Origin: Planctomycetota bacterium
GTDB lineage: Bacteria > Planctomycetota > Phycisphaerae > UBA1845
Direction of reading: 5' to 3'
Length of the DNA stretch: 48,124 nucleotides
Assembly (NCBI GenBank): GCA_024275565.1
Contig: JAJRYY010000054.1
Coordinates: 1 to 48,124, forward strand
The notes beneath the pieces were generated by a model. It searched no databases. It was not told where the DNA came from and was given only the letters and a program-made list of their open reading frames with translations. A program made the position numbers and the translations under genes. Of the stretch, positions 19,875-27,851 are shown piece after piece (position 1 is the stretch's first letter; each line of letters opens with the position of its first letter).

Positions 19875-20936
19875 CTACTTCAGGCTGACGACCATGCTCG
19901 TGTAGTAGGTGTTGTCCAGACGCTCCAGGCCTCTCTGTGGGCGAGAGTTGTACTCGTGCCGGATGCCCATCTTCCACTTCCATCGATCGTTAGCAAACGG
20001 GACCACCAACGCGTTGTCAACATCCAGGCGGTAGTTACCGTAGTCCTGAAAGTCCGGCAGATAGACCGTCTGATGCGTAAATTGACCCCAGGGCAAAAAG
20101 TCAAGCCGATAATCCAGCGTCAGGTCAAGAACCGCATCGTTCACCGTACGCCCGGAAGTGTACGATTCATTACGATAGCCAAGACCGACCGACGTCGCCA
20201 GCTCGTGATGCTCTTCCTTCAACCAGAAATATCCACCACCAACCGCCACGGTCGTACGCAGGTCCAGACCTTCAAATTCGTCGAATTCCAGCTCAAGACG
20301 CGTATACCAGTACCAGCGCTCAGCAAGATCCTGACGAAACCGGATCCCGCCACGGTATTCGTTCACAGTGCGTAATTTGTTCTGCTCAGTATATTGAGCA
20401 GTCAGGTAGAAGTGCAATAAATCCTCAGTCGTTTTACGCTTCACGTCCAGACGACCATGAGCGACCAGCGTCTCTGTGTTGCCCTCAGTCATCACACCAC
20501 CAGCCTCAACGTCGAACGTCCACACGGGCTTAAGCCGTTCGATCTCAGCATTGGTTTCTTCGCGAACAGCGAGTACGACCGGATCCTCCTCACCCACAGC
20601 CCACATCGACGTCACCTTTGTAGCATCGACCGAAATCTCGCCGAGGGCTGATTTCATCATGGAACCATCACCCGAAGGCGTCATATGACCAACGAGCTTG
20701 TCACCCGTCGAAAATGCAACATTCATCGGTTCGTCGGTGACGATTTTAACGATCTCTGTCGCGTCGATCTCCAGAAGACCCGCGATCTTGGTCTCAATCG
20801 TCAGCTTACCCCCGTAGAGGCGCACTATTTTTCCGACCAGGGTGCTTCCGTCACTCGTCGTCACGCTGTCAGCCAGGACTGTGGAGACTGCACAGACAAA
20901 CATCGTTATCAGGACTGCTGCGTACGTTCTTTTCAT
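19875..20936 (-). CDS. DUF481-type outer-membrane protein
   Basis: 353 residues from ATG 20936 (the frame also allows a start at 20966). Signal peptide MKRTYAAVLITMFVCAVSTVLA. Residues about 25-120 form a small domain with DGSTLVGKIVRLYGGKLTIET, often seen before the barrel in planctomycete members. From about 140 onward there are alternating amphipathic strands (FDVEAGGVMTEGNTETLVAHG, YRGGIRFRQDLAERWYWYTRLELEFDEFEGLDLRT cut here by eye into strands) ending in aromatic/hydrophobic MVVSLK, as expected of an outer-membrane beta-barrel of the DUF481/YdiY group. Function of the family is not established. The Shine-Dalgarno signal is weak. Confidence 0.85.
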   Translation of the reverse strand: MKRTYAAVLITMFVCAVSTVLADSVTTSDGSTLVGKIVRLYGGKLTIETKIAGLLEIDATEIVKIVTDEPMNVAFSTGDKLVGHMTPSGDGSMMKSALGEISVDATKVTSMWAVGEEDPVVLAVREETNAEIERLKPVWTFDVEAGGVMTEGNTETLVAHGRLDVKRKTTEDLLHFYLTAQYTEQNKLRTVNEYRGGIRFRQDLAERWYWYTRLELEFDEFEGLDLRTTVAVGGGYFWLKEEHHELATSVGLGYRNESYTSGRTVNDAVLDLTLDYRLDFLPWGQFTHQTVYLPDFQDYGNYRLDVDNALVVPFANDRWKWKMGIRHEYNSRPQRGLERLDNTYYTSMVVSLK

Positions 20937-21075
20937 GGTTGTTCGGATCACAGATTCTTGTATCACGCCGCAAGGTTCCAGTTCAGTCCACCAGGGCGAC
21001 AGTCAGATCAGCCAAAACGCGTGGAACGCTGAAGCTGCCTCGGCAACATGATGTCATGGTTTGTTCTGCATTGTC

Positions 21076-21228
21076 ATAAGTCGCACAGTCAAATAAGTCG
21101 CACAGTCATTAAGTCGCACAGTCCATAAGTCGCACAATCCATAAGTCGCACAATCCATAAGTCGCACAATCATAAGGCGTTCTGTCATGATGCATGGTCT
21201 GTCATGATGCGTTCTGTCATGATGCGTA
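21076..21228. repeat. Two adjacent minisatellites
   Basis: First array, about 21076-21175: six copies of a 14-18 bp unit with core AAGTCGCACA. Second array, about 21181-21228: three copies of a unit with core TCTGTCATGATGC. No conserved spacers, no cas genes. It lies in the gap between the DUF481 gene and the small lipoprotein gene. Confidence 0.9.
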
Positions 21229-21263
21229 CCGGCATGCTGCATGCTGAGGACGAAAAAGCACGA

Positions 21264-21479
21264 TCAGGACTCAAAAGCGCGGTTGATCGCCTCAGTAATG
21301 AGGGCATCGAGAGGAGTAAGGATCGCGCCCCGGACCAGCGATATAATGGCCTGTCTCCCATCGACGGTCGTCGTTGTGGTAATCTGACCAAGGTCGCACC
21401 CGCCGAGCTGAAACACGGTGCCAGCCCCGCAAAGGGTTGCCAGCATCCGAGCGTTGATCTTCCGTTTACGTCTTCGCAT
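21264..21479 (-). CDS. Very small putative lipoprotein
   Basis: 71 residues. ATG 21479 has GGGGA seven bases upstream. A basic N-terminus (MRRRKRK) leads to a hydrophobic stretch and lipobox LGGC, followed by DLGQITTTTTVDGRQ and a conserved-looking hydrophobic helix (LVRGAILTPLDALITEAINRAF). The architecture, twin basic head, lipobox and short amphipathic helix, argues for a real gene even though it is short. I recall similar small lipoproteins in Phycisphaerae genomes but cannot verify this here. Function unknown. Confidence 0.65.
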   Translation of the reverse strand: MRRRKRKINARMLATLCGAGTVFQLGGCDLGQITTTTTVDGRQAIISLVRGAILTPLDALITEAINRAFES

Positions 21480-21639
21480 AACCACGTCCCCAGTATTAAA
21501 AGTCCAGATTTTACCGATCCGCCAACCCTAAACGCCTGCCAGCCGGACGTCAAGCAGAATGCTATGGCGCTACATATCGGGGGCAGGACAGCAGTGGCAG
21601 GGAATATTGAACAAGAGAGAACATGTAGCAGGCTGTGGC

Positions 21640-21816
21640 CATTAATGTAGCACAGCCGCCCCCGGCTGTGGCAGTTCAGCGTAACCCCCCGGCTGCGGCA
21701 GTAAATGTAGCACAGCCGCCCTCGGCTGTGGCAGTTCAACGTAGCCGCCCCCGGCTGTGGCCGTTAAACACCACCCCCCCGCCAGTGAACCCAGCCGAGG
21801 GCGACAGGGCTACATG
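21640..21816. repeat. Palindromic repeat cluster (REP-like), copy A
   Basis: A unit of about 60 bp is present twice in tandem (about 21643-21702 and 21703-21763). Each has a 20-bp hairpin CACAGCCG-N4-CGGCTGTG, at 21651-21670 and 21711-21730. Two further degenerate CGGCTG(T/C)GGC halves follow each, and a decayed copy is near 21790-21816. The cluster is in the long gap upstream of the ABC-F gene. The same element is in inverted orientation at 36.2-36.4 kb. Confidence 0.9.
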
Positions 21817-21997
21817 CAAAACTCCGCCGGATCGTTGTGACCCATCCCCGCCAAAACTGCCACACCCCCCCGAGATAGCCCTCGCAGAGAGAGGCGATTC
21901 CGATTGGCTCGCGAATCTGCTATGCTGACGGATCTCGGTGGGTTTCGGTGTGCCATATTGGCGATTTGTCTGTTTGTCTGTCGGTGGAGCGTGCGTT

Positions 21998-23920
21998 TTG
22001 ATTTTAGTGCGAAATGTGACCAAACAGTTCGGCGAGCAGATCGTGCTCAATGGCCTGACAGCCGAGTTTCGATCCGGCGAAACGGTGGGACTTGTCGGTG
22101 CGAACGGATGCGGAAAAACGACGCTATTCCGGATCATCACAGGAGAGCTGGAGGCGGACACGGGTGAGGTCATATGCTCAAAAAGCGTCAAAATCGGATA
22201 TCTCGCCCAGTCGCTCGATCTCGGAACAGACACCACCTTAGAGGAAGAGGTCACTCAGGCATTTGCGGGTCTATACGAGATGGAACGACGTCTGGAAGCA
22301 ATGGCCCACAAGATGGCAGCACCAGACGCTCCCGATTCGCTCATGCACGACTACGACCGCATTCGCTCGCGGTTCGAAAGCTCGGGTGGATTCGATATGC
22401 AGAAACGCCTGGGCGAAGTCCTTGGCGGACTGGGGTTCATCCAGTCCGACTGGAGCTTGCCCATGACCGCCCTCTCAGGCGGCCAGCGGTGTCGGGCAGC
22501 CCTCGCGAAGCTGCTGCTGGAGGATCAGAGCTTTCTCCTGCTCGATGAACCGACAAACCATCTGGACATAGACGCGGTCCGCTGGTTGGAAAAATATCTG
22601 TCAAACTACAGAGGCGGTGCGATCATCATCTCGCACGACCGATATCTGCTGGATCATGTGGTGGATCGGATCGTGGAGGTCGAAGGCGGGCGGGCGACAG
22701 GCTACGCCGGTGGATATTCAACCTATCTGGAGACCAGGGCAAACAACCAACTCACCGCCGAACGGCAGTTCGAGAAGGACCAGGCATTCATCGCCAAGGA
22801 GCAGGCCTTCATCAACAAACACATGGCCTCCCAGCGGACAAAGGAGGCGCAGGGTCGGCGAACGCGTCTTGAGCGTCGCAAGAAGGCAGGCGAATTTGTC
22901 ACAGAGGTCGCCCGCAACAGGAAGGGTGTGAAGCTTAATTTCGATGGGGTTCAAACGGATGGCAGCACCGTCCTTCGTGTGGATGACATCGCCAAAGCCT
23001 TCGACGGTCGGGAAGTTCTGAAATGCGTCCGATTTCAGATCCAGGGGCAGCAGCGATTTGGAATCACGGGTCCAAATGGCGTAGGAAAATCGACCCTCCT
23101 GAAGATCGTGATGGACGAATTGGCATTGGATTCGGGGACCTTCGAGTGGGATACGCGGGGTGAGGTGGGCTATTATGCCCAGGATACCGGGGCGCTTGAT
23201 CCGAAAAAAACCGCCCTGGAGTGCATCCACGACATATGCCCGGACCTGAACGAGACCCAGAAAAGATCCCTCCTTGGGCGATTTCACTTCTATGGCGAGG
23301 ATGTCTTCAAAACCGTCAACCTGCTCTCCGGTGGTGAGCGATCGCGCATTCGCCTGCTTCGGCTGATCCTCTCGAATCCGTCGGTGCTGGTGCTGGATGA
23401 ACCAACGAACCATCTGGACATCCCCTCCCGGGAAGCACTGGAGGAGGCGTTATCGGACTTTCCCGGCACGCTCATCGTCGTCAGCCACGACCGATATTTC
23501 CTCGATCAGATCGTCAATCATCTGCTCGTTTTGCGACCCGGTGGCCACGAGGTGTTTGACGGCAACTACTCCGATTACGTCCGAACCTGGGAATCGCGCC
23601 GGGCTGACACGGCGCGCAAGAAGGCAGTCTCCAAAGACAAGGCCGCACAAAATCAGGCAGCCACAAAGCAGCAAAATTCAAGTGGCAGCGGACACAGGAA
23701 GTCGTCCAAATATGACAGTCTGAGCATCGAACAGATCGAGGCGCAGATTCTCGAACTGGAGGAGAAAATTGAAGTGCTAAACGAAAGGTTCGGTGATCCG
23801 AAGATTTACAAGGATCCGGAAGCCGCCAGGTCGCTTAAAGCTGAACTTGAGGAAGTAAAGACGGAACTGGAAGAAGCGGAGGAATGCTGGAGTGACCGAG
23901 CAGACACCATGCACTCATGA
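21998..23920 (+). CDS. ABC-F family ATPase (Uup/EttA-like)
   Basis: About 640 residues. There are two nucleotide-binding domains on one chain and no membrane segment, which defines ABC-F proteins acting on ribosomes. Domain 1: Walker A GANGCGKTT (about 34-42), signature LSGGQRCRAALAKLL, Walker B LLLDEPTNHLD. A charged linker follows (RTKEAQGRRTRLERRKKAG). Domain 2: GPNGVGKSTL, LSGGERSRIRLLRLIL, LVLDEPTNHLD. The C-terminus has a Lys/Gln-rich linker and a coiled coil (IEQIEAQILELEEKIEVLNERF), as in Uup-like members. Start: TTG 21998 with GGAG eight bases before gives ILVRNVTKQFGEQ, the usual beginning; the frame is open back to 21938. The stop overlaps the next gene's start by ATGA. Confidence 0.93.
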   Translation: MILVRNVTKQFGEQIVLNGLTAEFRSGETVGLVGANGCGKTTLFRIITGELEADTGEVICSKSVKIGYLAQSLDLGTDTTLEEEVTQAFAGLYEMERRLEAMAHKMAAPDAPDSLMHDYDRIRSRFESSGGFDMQKRLGEVLGGLGFIQSDWSLPMTALSGGQRCRAALAKLLLEDQSFLLLDEPTNHLDIDAVRWLEKYLSNYRGGAIIISHDRYLLDHVVDRIVEVEGGRATGYAGGYSTYLETRANNQLTAERQFEKDQAFIAKEQAFINKHMASQRTKEAQGRRTRLERRKKAGEFVTEVARNRKGVKLNFDGVQTDGSTVLRVDDIAKAFDGREVLKCVRFQIQGQQRFGITGPNGVGKSTLLKIVMDELALDSGTFEWDTRGEVGYYAQDTGALDPKKTALECIHDICPDLNETQKRSLLGRFHFYGEDVFKTVNLLSGGERSRIRLLRLILSNPSVLVLDEPTNHLDIPSREALEEALSDFPGTLIVVSHDRYFLDQIVNHLLVLRPGGHEVFDGNYSDYVRTWESRRADTARKKAVSKDKAAQNQAATKQQNSSGSGHRKSSKYDSLSIEQIEAQILELEEKIEVLNERFGDPKIYKDPEAARSLKAELEEVKTELEEAEECWSDRADTMHS

Positions 23921-24714
23921 GCGGACACCCTACACCCATGAATAACGGGGTCGGAACGAGCAAAACACGCATGAATAACGGGGTCGGGACGAGCAAACGT
24001 GTGTTCCTGATTCAGGTGCGCGAGCGCGAAGATGTTCGTGCGCAGGAGCATCGGTGCTTTGTGGATCGCTGCGGACTGGATTCCGAGCAGCTGGAATCGG
24101 TGTCGATCGTTCATGAGGCTGTGCCATCTTGGGAGCGAGTGTCTGAGTTTGATGCGGTGATGATCGGTGGAGCTGGAATATATACGGCTACACAGGAATA
24201 CGAGTTTACTCAGCCAATGGTGGAGCTTGTGCGGAAGATTTGCGATGAGGGGATGCCGCTGTTTGGGGCCTGCTGGGGGCATCAGTTTATTGCGCGCGTA
24301 TTGGGCGGGTCGCTTGTGACGGATGAATCGCGGGCGGAGGTTGGTACGCACGAGGTGGAGCTTACGGCAGCTGGGATGGAGGACCCTCTGTTTGCTGGAT
24401 TTCCGCAGCGGATTCTTGCGAATATGGGACATCATGACCATGTGGATCGACTCCCGGAGGGAGGGGTGGAGCTTGCGACTTCGGCGCTTTCCAGGAATCA
24501 GGCTTTTCGGATTACGGGGAGGCCGATTTATGGTACTCAGTTTCATGTTGAGATGACTGCTCCTGACCTGGTCGAACGGCTGGCGATCTATCAGGATATT
24601 TATATGCCTGAGGATGATGAGTTTGATGCTTTGCGTGAGAATCCTCTGGCAAGTCCTGAGGCGGACCAGATTCTGCGTCGCTTTATGGACCATTTTGTGG
24701 CTGAGGCGGTGTGA
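23917..24714 (+). CDS. Class I glutamine amidotransferase-like protein
   Basis: 265 residues from ATG 23917, overlapping the ABC-F stop by four bases. The class I GATase triad is intact: Cys119 in GACWGHQF, His210 and Glu212 in QFHVEMT. GGAGIY near 84-89 provides the oxyanion-region loop. It is a stand-alone domain, like GuaA N-domain homologues of unknown acceptor, hydrolysing glutamine or a related gamma-glutamyl substrate. The family-like sequence begins only at about residue 28 (RVFLIQVRERED); before it is a 33-bp direct duplication (MNNGVGTSK twice), so ATG 23938, ATG 23971 or GTG 24001 could be the true start. Translational coupling with the ABC-F gene is likely. Confidence 0.88.
   Translation: MSGHPTPMNNGVGTSKTRMNNGVGTSKRVFLIQVREREDVRAQEHRCFVDRCGLDSEQLESVSIVHEAVPSWERVSEFDAVMIGGAGIYTATQEYEFTQPMVELVRKICDEGMPLFGACWGHQFIARVLGGSLVTDESRAEVGTHEVELTAAGMEDPLFAGFPQRILANMGHHDHVDRLPEGGVELATSALSRNQAFRITGRPIYGTQFHVEMTAPDLVERLAIYQDIYMPEDDEFDALRENPLASPEADQILRRFMDHFVAEAV
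23938..24003. repeat. 33-bp tandem duplication at the start of the amidotransferase gene
   Basis: Units 23938-23970 and 23971-24003 both begin ATGAATAACGGGGTCGG. They are in frame and each brings its own ATG. Only the 3' ends of the units differ. Confidence 0.85.
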
Positions 24715-24985
24715 CAGGTTGTGAGACTGTGGGATATGGCTGTCTGTAGATGCCTGGCTGGGCGGCTGGGTTGATGGTGCTGTTCCGGGTGCGCTGGGGC
24801 TGAAAGCACTGGTGGATAAGTCACCAGTGACACTTTGGAATCGCGTGCGAGGATCAACTTGTAGGAATTGCCGGAAAAACGACGTCCGACTCCCCCAACC
24901 TTCATCGCTGACCCCCTTTCTTGCCTCAATGTAACCGAGCGATATTGTGTTGGCAGGGAAGAGATATGTGTAGTAAGGTTATCTC

Positions 24986-25936
24986 ATGAGACAGCATTAC
25001 ATACCTCAGTTTTACCTCACAAACTTCGCAAGCAAGGAAGGGAAGCGAAACAAGATCTGGGTGCTAGACAAAGTCGAGCAACGACAATGGACAACTTCGC
25101 CAACGAAAGCGGCTCATCGTCGTAATTATTACCGATATAGTGAGGAAACTACGGATGACCCGGACGAAATCGAGCACGCGATGGGAAAGATTGAGAGCCT
25201 AGCTGCACCAGTTTTGCGGAAAATTCTGGCGTCTAAAAATCTTCCTGAATCAGACGAGGAACGCGGCATTCTCCTAAACTTTGTTGCGCTTATGGCGGTT
25301 CGTGTACCAGGTGCCAGAGGAGTGACAAGAGTGCTGGCTGAGAAGCTCAATAAAATGTGTCTTCGAGAATTGGTCTCATCGCAGGAGACATTTAAGGCAC
25401 ACTTGGAGTTGATGCGTAAGGACGGCGTTAAGGTAGATGACAGTATGGACTATGAGACCATGCAGGAGTTCGTTGTACGGGACGAATTCAGCATCGAGAC
25501 ACCGATAGAATTTGAACTTGATTCCATGCTTATCAGTTTCGATATTATTCTTGAGCTATTGGCGCAACGAAATTGGTTCTTGCTCATCGCCAACGAATCC
25601 GCATCCGATTTTGTTTGTTCCGACCGTCCTGTGACGCTGGATTGGATCGGTCAGCCGCCCGGTTTTCCATGTAATCTGCCAGGTTTCGGAATGCTGAACA
25701 GCATCGTTCGATTACCATTGTCTCGTCGCATGACTCTTGCGGGCTTGTTCGACAGGGCCGAGTTAACATGCGAGGCGTCCGCAGAACTCGTAGGTCAAAC
25801 GAATGCTTGTACTTGCGGGACCGCTGAACGATTCATCTATTCTGCTACTCAAGACTTTGTATGGATGCACCGAGACAGATCACTCAAGAATGTTGATCAC
25901 CTAATGGGCGAACTGAAAGCCAGTGTGCGTCAGTGA
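24986..25936 (+). CDS. DUF4238 domain protein
   Basis: 316 residues from ATG 24986. The N-terminal HYIPQFYLTNFAS is the hallmark of DUF4238, a family of unknown function found scattered in accessory regions. Further family-like features are RRNYYRYSEETTDD, the NFVALMAVRVPG helix and FVCSDRPVTL. No signal peptide or membrane segment. It stands alone, 271 bp after the amidotransferase gene and 355 bp before a glycosyltransferase-like gene, and its base use is more AT-rich than its neighbours (many ATT, AAT, GTT codons), which fits horizontal acquisition. A toxin or defence role has been discussed for such orphan families but nothing here proves it. Confidence 0.8.
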   Translation: MRQHYIPQFYLTNFASKEGKRNKIWVLDKVEQRQWTTSPTKAAHRRNYYRYSEETTDDPDEIEHAMGKIESLAAPVLRKILASKNLPESDEERGILLNFVALMAVRVPGARGVTRVLAEKLNKMCLRELVSSQETFKAHLELMRKDGVKVDDSMDYETMQEFVVRDEFSIETPIEFELDSMLISFDIILELLAQRNWFLLIANESASDFVCSDRPVTLDWIGQPPGFPCNLPGFGMLNSIVRLPLSRRMTLAGLFDRAELTCEASAELVGQTNACTCGTAERFIYSATQDFVWMHRDRSLKNVDHLMGELKASVRQ

Positions 25937-26291
25937 TATTTGAGTGAAACGAACAACCGCAAGTGGCGGGAGTTGAAATGGGGGCGTAGCTGGATTTTGC
26001 GCACGGTTTCGGGAGTCGGAACGAGCGACGCTCTTCATCGATCGAAACTTTTTTCAAAATACCAGTTCGGCCCAACAACAGGCCCTGCCGGGGGTTACAG
26101 CAATTTGCGACGGTGTGGCCAAAAAAATACCAAAAATATAGTTGCAATTTGATCGAGTATGGCGTATGTTAGTATGGAGGGAGTAAGGTGGCTTCGGCGA
26201 CATCGCTGCTTCTGGAAAAAAGAAGGTGCATCCGGGACGCACCCTATGTGTTGTGGACTATCGTTTTGGGCTATTTTGTGGTTGATTCCAA
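25937..26291. other. 355-bp intergenic spacer, AT-rich
   Basis: Contains an A-rich tract near 26121-26140, a possible promoter (listed separately), and a short inverted repeat GGTGC...GCACC at 26225-26243. No convincing gene or RNA is seen. Confidence 0.5.
26142..26170 (+). promoter_or_regulatory. Possible sigma70-like promoter
   Basis: TTGCAA at 26142-26147 and TATGTT at 26165-26170 with 17 bp between, each matching four of six consensus bases, about 120 bp upstream of the GT-C-like gene. Chance occurrence in AT-rich DNA is possible. Confidence 0.25.
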
Positions 26292-27833
26292 GTGACAGAT
26301 TGTGGCACTGATGCGTATCGTGGTTTGAAACTGCCTTTGTGGGTGGCTGGGCTGATTGTATTGGTGTGGGGGTTTGACGCAGCCGTGGCGGTCCGGTCTG
26401 ATCTTTTTCGGGTTGTGGATGATTCATTTTTCTATCTGGTGGTGGCTGACCATCTTGCTGCGGGTGATGGGAGTACGTTTAACGGGGTGCTGCGGACGAA
26501 TGGGTATCATCCGCTGTGGGCGTGGATGTTGACGCCGGTGGCGTATTTTACTTCGGATACTGAGACGTATTTTGATGCTGCGCTTGTTCTGAACCGTGTG
26601 CTCGTGTTGCTGGCGACGCTGCTACTGGCGGATTTTGCCTGGCGGCGGGCATCGCGGTGGTCGGTGATTGCGCTTGTCTGCGGGGTGTTCTGGTTGCATG
26701 CCTTGCGTGGTACGGCGCTGTCGGAGGCGGGTGTTGCGGTGCTTATGCTGGCGGTCGTTCTGCGCGGGTTCGCTGCGTATGAAGCTACATATCGTGCGTC
26801 TATTGGGCTTGGGCTTGCGTCGGGGCTGCTGGTGCTTGCACGGTTGGACATGGTGTTTTTGCTTGCGCCTATGGGTTTGTATCTGTTGTGGGTTCATCGC
26901 AGCCGGGCATTTTATCCGGTGATGTGGGGTGTTGTGACGCTGGTTGTGCTTTGTCCGTACCTTGTGTGGAATCAGGTTACGTTTGGTCATCTGACTCCGA
27001 TCAGCGGGGCGACGAAATCGACCTTTCCGGATGCGGGTTTTCGTTCATCTGCGATGCCGATTGATTACTGGGCGTGTCTGGCGGTGTCGTGGCTCAGTCT
27101 TGCGGTGCTTTACTTTGTTCGGGCTGGTTGTTCACTGCGTTCTGTTCTGTTCGTGGTGACTGTGGCTGCCAGTTTGCAATCTGTGTATCTCGTTTGCTTC
27201 ACGCGGTTCGCGACGCATTGGCATTGGTATTTCAACCTGCATGTGGTGTCGGCTGCTCTTGGTGCGGGGTTGTTGCTGTCTTATCTTGGCAGCTTGCGAC
27301 CGCTTGCTCTGATGGTGCGGATGATGGTTTCGCGCTGGTTTCAGGTTCCTTTGGCTGTCTGCTGCAGTTTGTTGCTGTGCGTTGCGGTTGTGCTTCTTCA
27401 TCGCGGGCCTCGGCAGGCGACGGCGGTGTGGGCGGAGTTGATCGGTGAGGCGATTCCTGAGGGTTCTATCTGTGTTGTGAATGATTCGCCGGGGATGTTC
27501 GCGTTTTTTGGTGGTACGCGGATTATTCCGACCGATGGGCTGATGGGGGATTATGAATCGCACAAGCTGTTTGAATCGCTTGGTGCTGAGGCTGGGATGC
27601 GTCTGCTGGGGGCTGAGTATTTTTGCTGGGTTGTGGGTTATGGTCAGATATGGCATGAGATGGATGCGGATGTGTCGCGGGCTGGGTATGGGCGTGTGGA
27701 CATTCGCATGAAGAGTTTGATTCTGGATGCGTGGGTTGGGTCGTTTGCGTTTTCGGAATCTGATGAGGTTTTGCGACATTTTCCTGCTGAGACGGATGGT
27801 ACGGCTGACGGGTTTGTGATCTGGAAGATGTGA
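26292..27833 (+). CDS. Polytopic membrane protein, GT-C glycosyltransferase-like
   Basis: 513 residues, GTG start at 26292 (no strong Shine-Dalgarno). Around ten membrane segments; the first is followed by a loop with VVDDSFFYLVVADHLAAG and NGYHPLWAW. The acidic pair DD followed by aromatic residues in the first outer loop is the pattern of GT-C enzymes (ArnT/PMT/GT39 and relatives), which transfer a sugar from a lipid-phosphate donor outside the membrane. A soluble C-terminal domain begins near 420 (GSICVVNDSPGMFAFFGG). Acceptor and sugar are unknown. Codon use is strongly G/T-rich. Convergent with the nicotinate phosphoribosyltransferase gene, only 18 bp between stops. Confidence 0.78.
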   Translation: MTDCGTDAYRGLKLPLWVAGLIVLVWGFDAAVAVRSDLFRVVDDSFFYLVVADHLAAGDGSTFNGVLRTNGYHPLWAWMLTPVAYFTSDTETYFDAALVLNRVLVLLATLLLADFAWRRASRWSVIALVCGVFWLHALRGTALSEAGVAVLMLAVVLRGFAAYEATYRASIGLGLASGLLVLARLDMVFLLAPMGLYLLWVHRSRAFYPVMWGVVTLVVLCPYLVWNQVTFGHLTPISGATKSTFPDAGFRSSAMPIDYWACLAVSWLSLAVLYFVRAGCSLRSVLFVVTVAASLQSVYLVCFTRFATHWHWYFNLHVVSAALGAGLLLSYLGSLRPLALMVRMMVSRWFQVPLAVCCSLLLCVAVVLLHRGPRQATAVWAELIGEAIPEGSICVVNDSPGMFAFFGGTRIIPTDGLMGDYESHKLFESLGAEAGMRLLGAEYFCWVVGYGQIWHEMDADVSRAGYGRVDIRMKSLILDAWVGSFAFSESDEVLRHFPAETDGTADGFVIWKM

Positions 27834-27851
27834 TGTGGTGGGATGGTGCGT

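Noticed and set aside
21076-21228. CRISPR array
   Set aside because: Units are adjacent without unique spacers of constant length, and no cas gene is nearby.
21635-21928. 97-codon frame with VAQPPSAV motifs
   Set aside because: It is a translation of the palindromic repeat, not a protein gene; the same motif would arise from any copy.
23806-24693. 295-codon minus-strand frame
   Set aside because: Antisense to the amidotransferase with its intact catalytic triad.
27132-27779. 215-codon minus-strand frame
   Set aside because: Shadow of the GT-C-like gene caused by G/T-rich coding composition.
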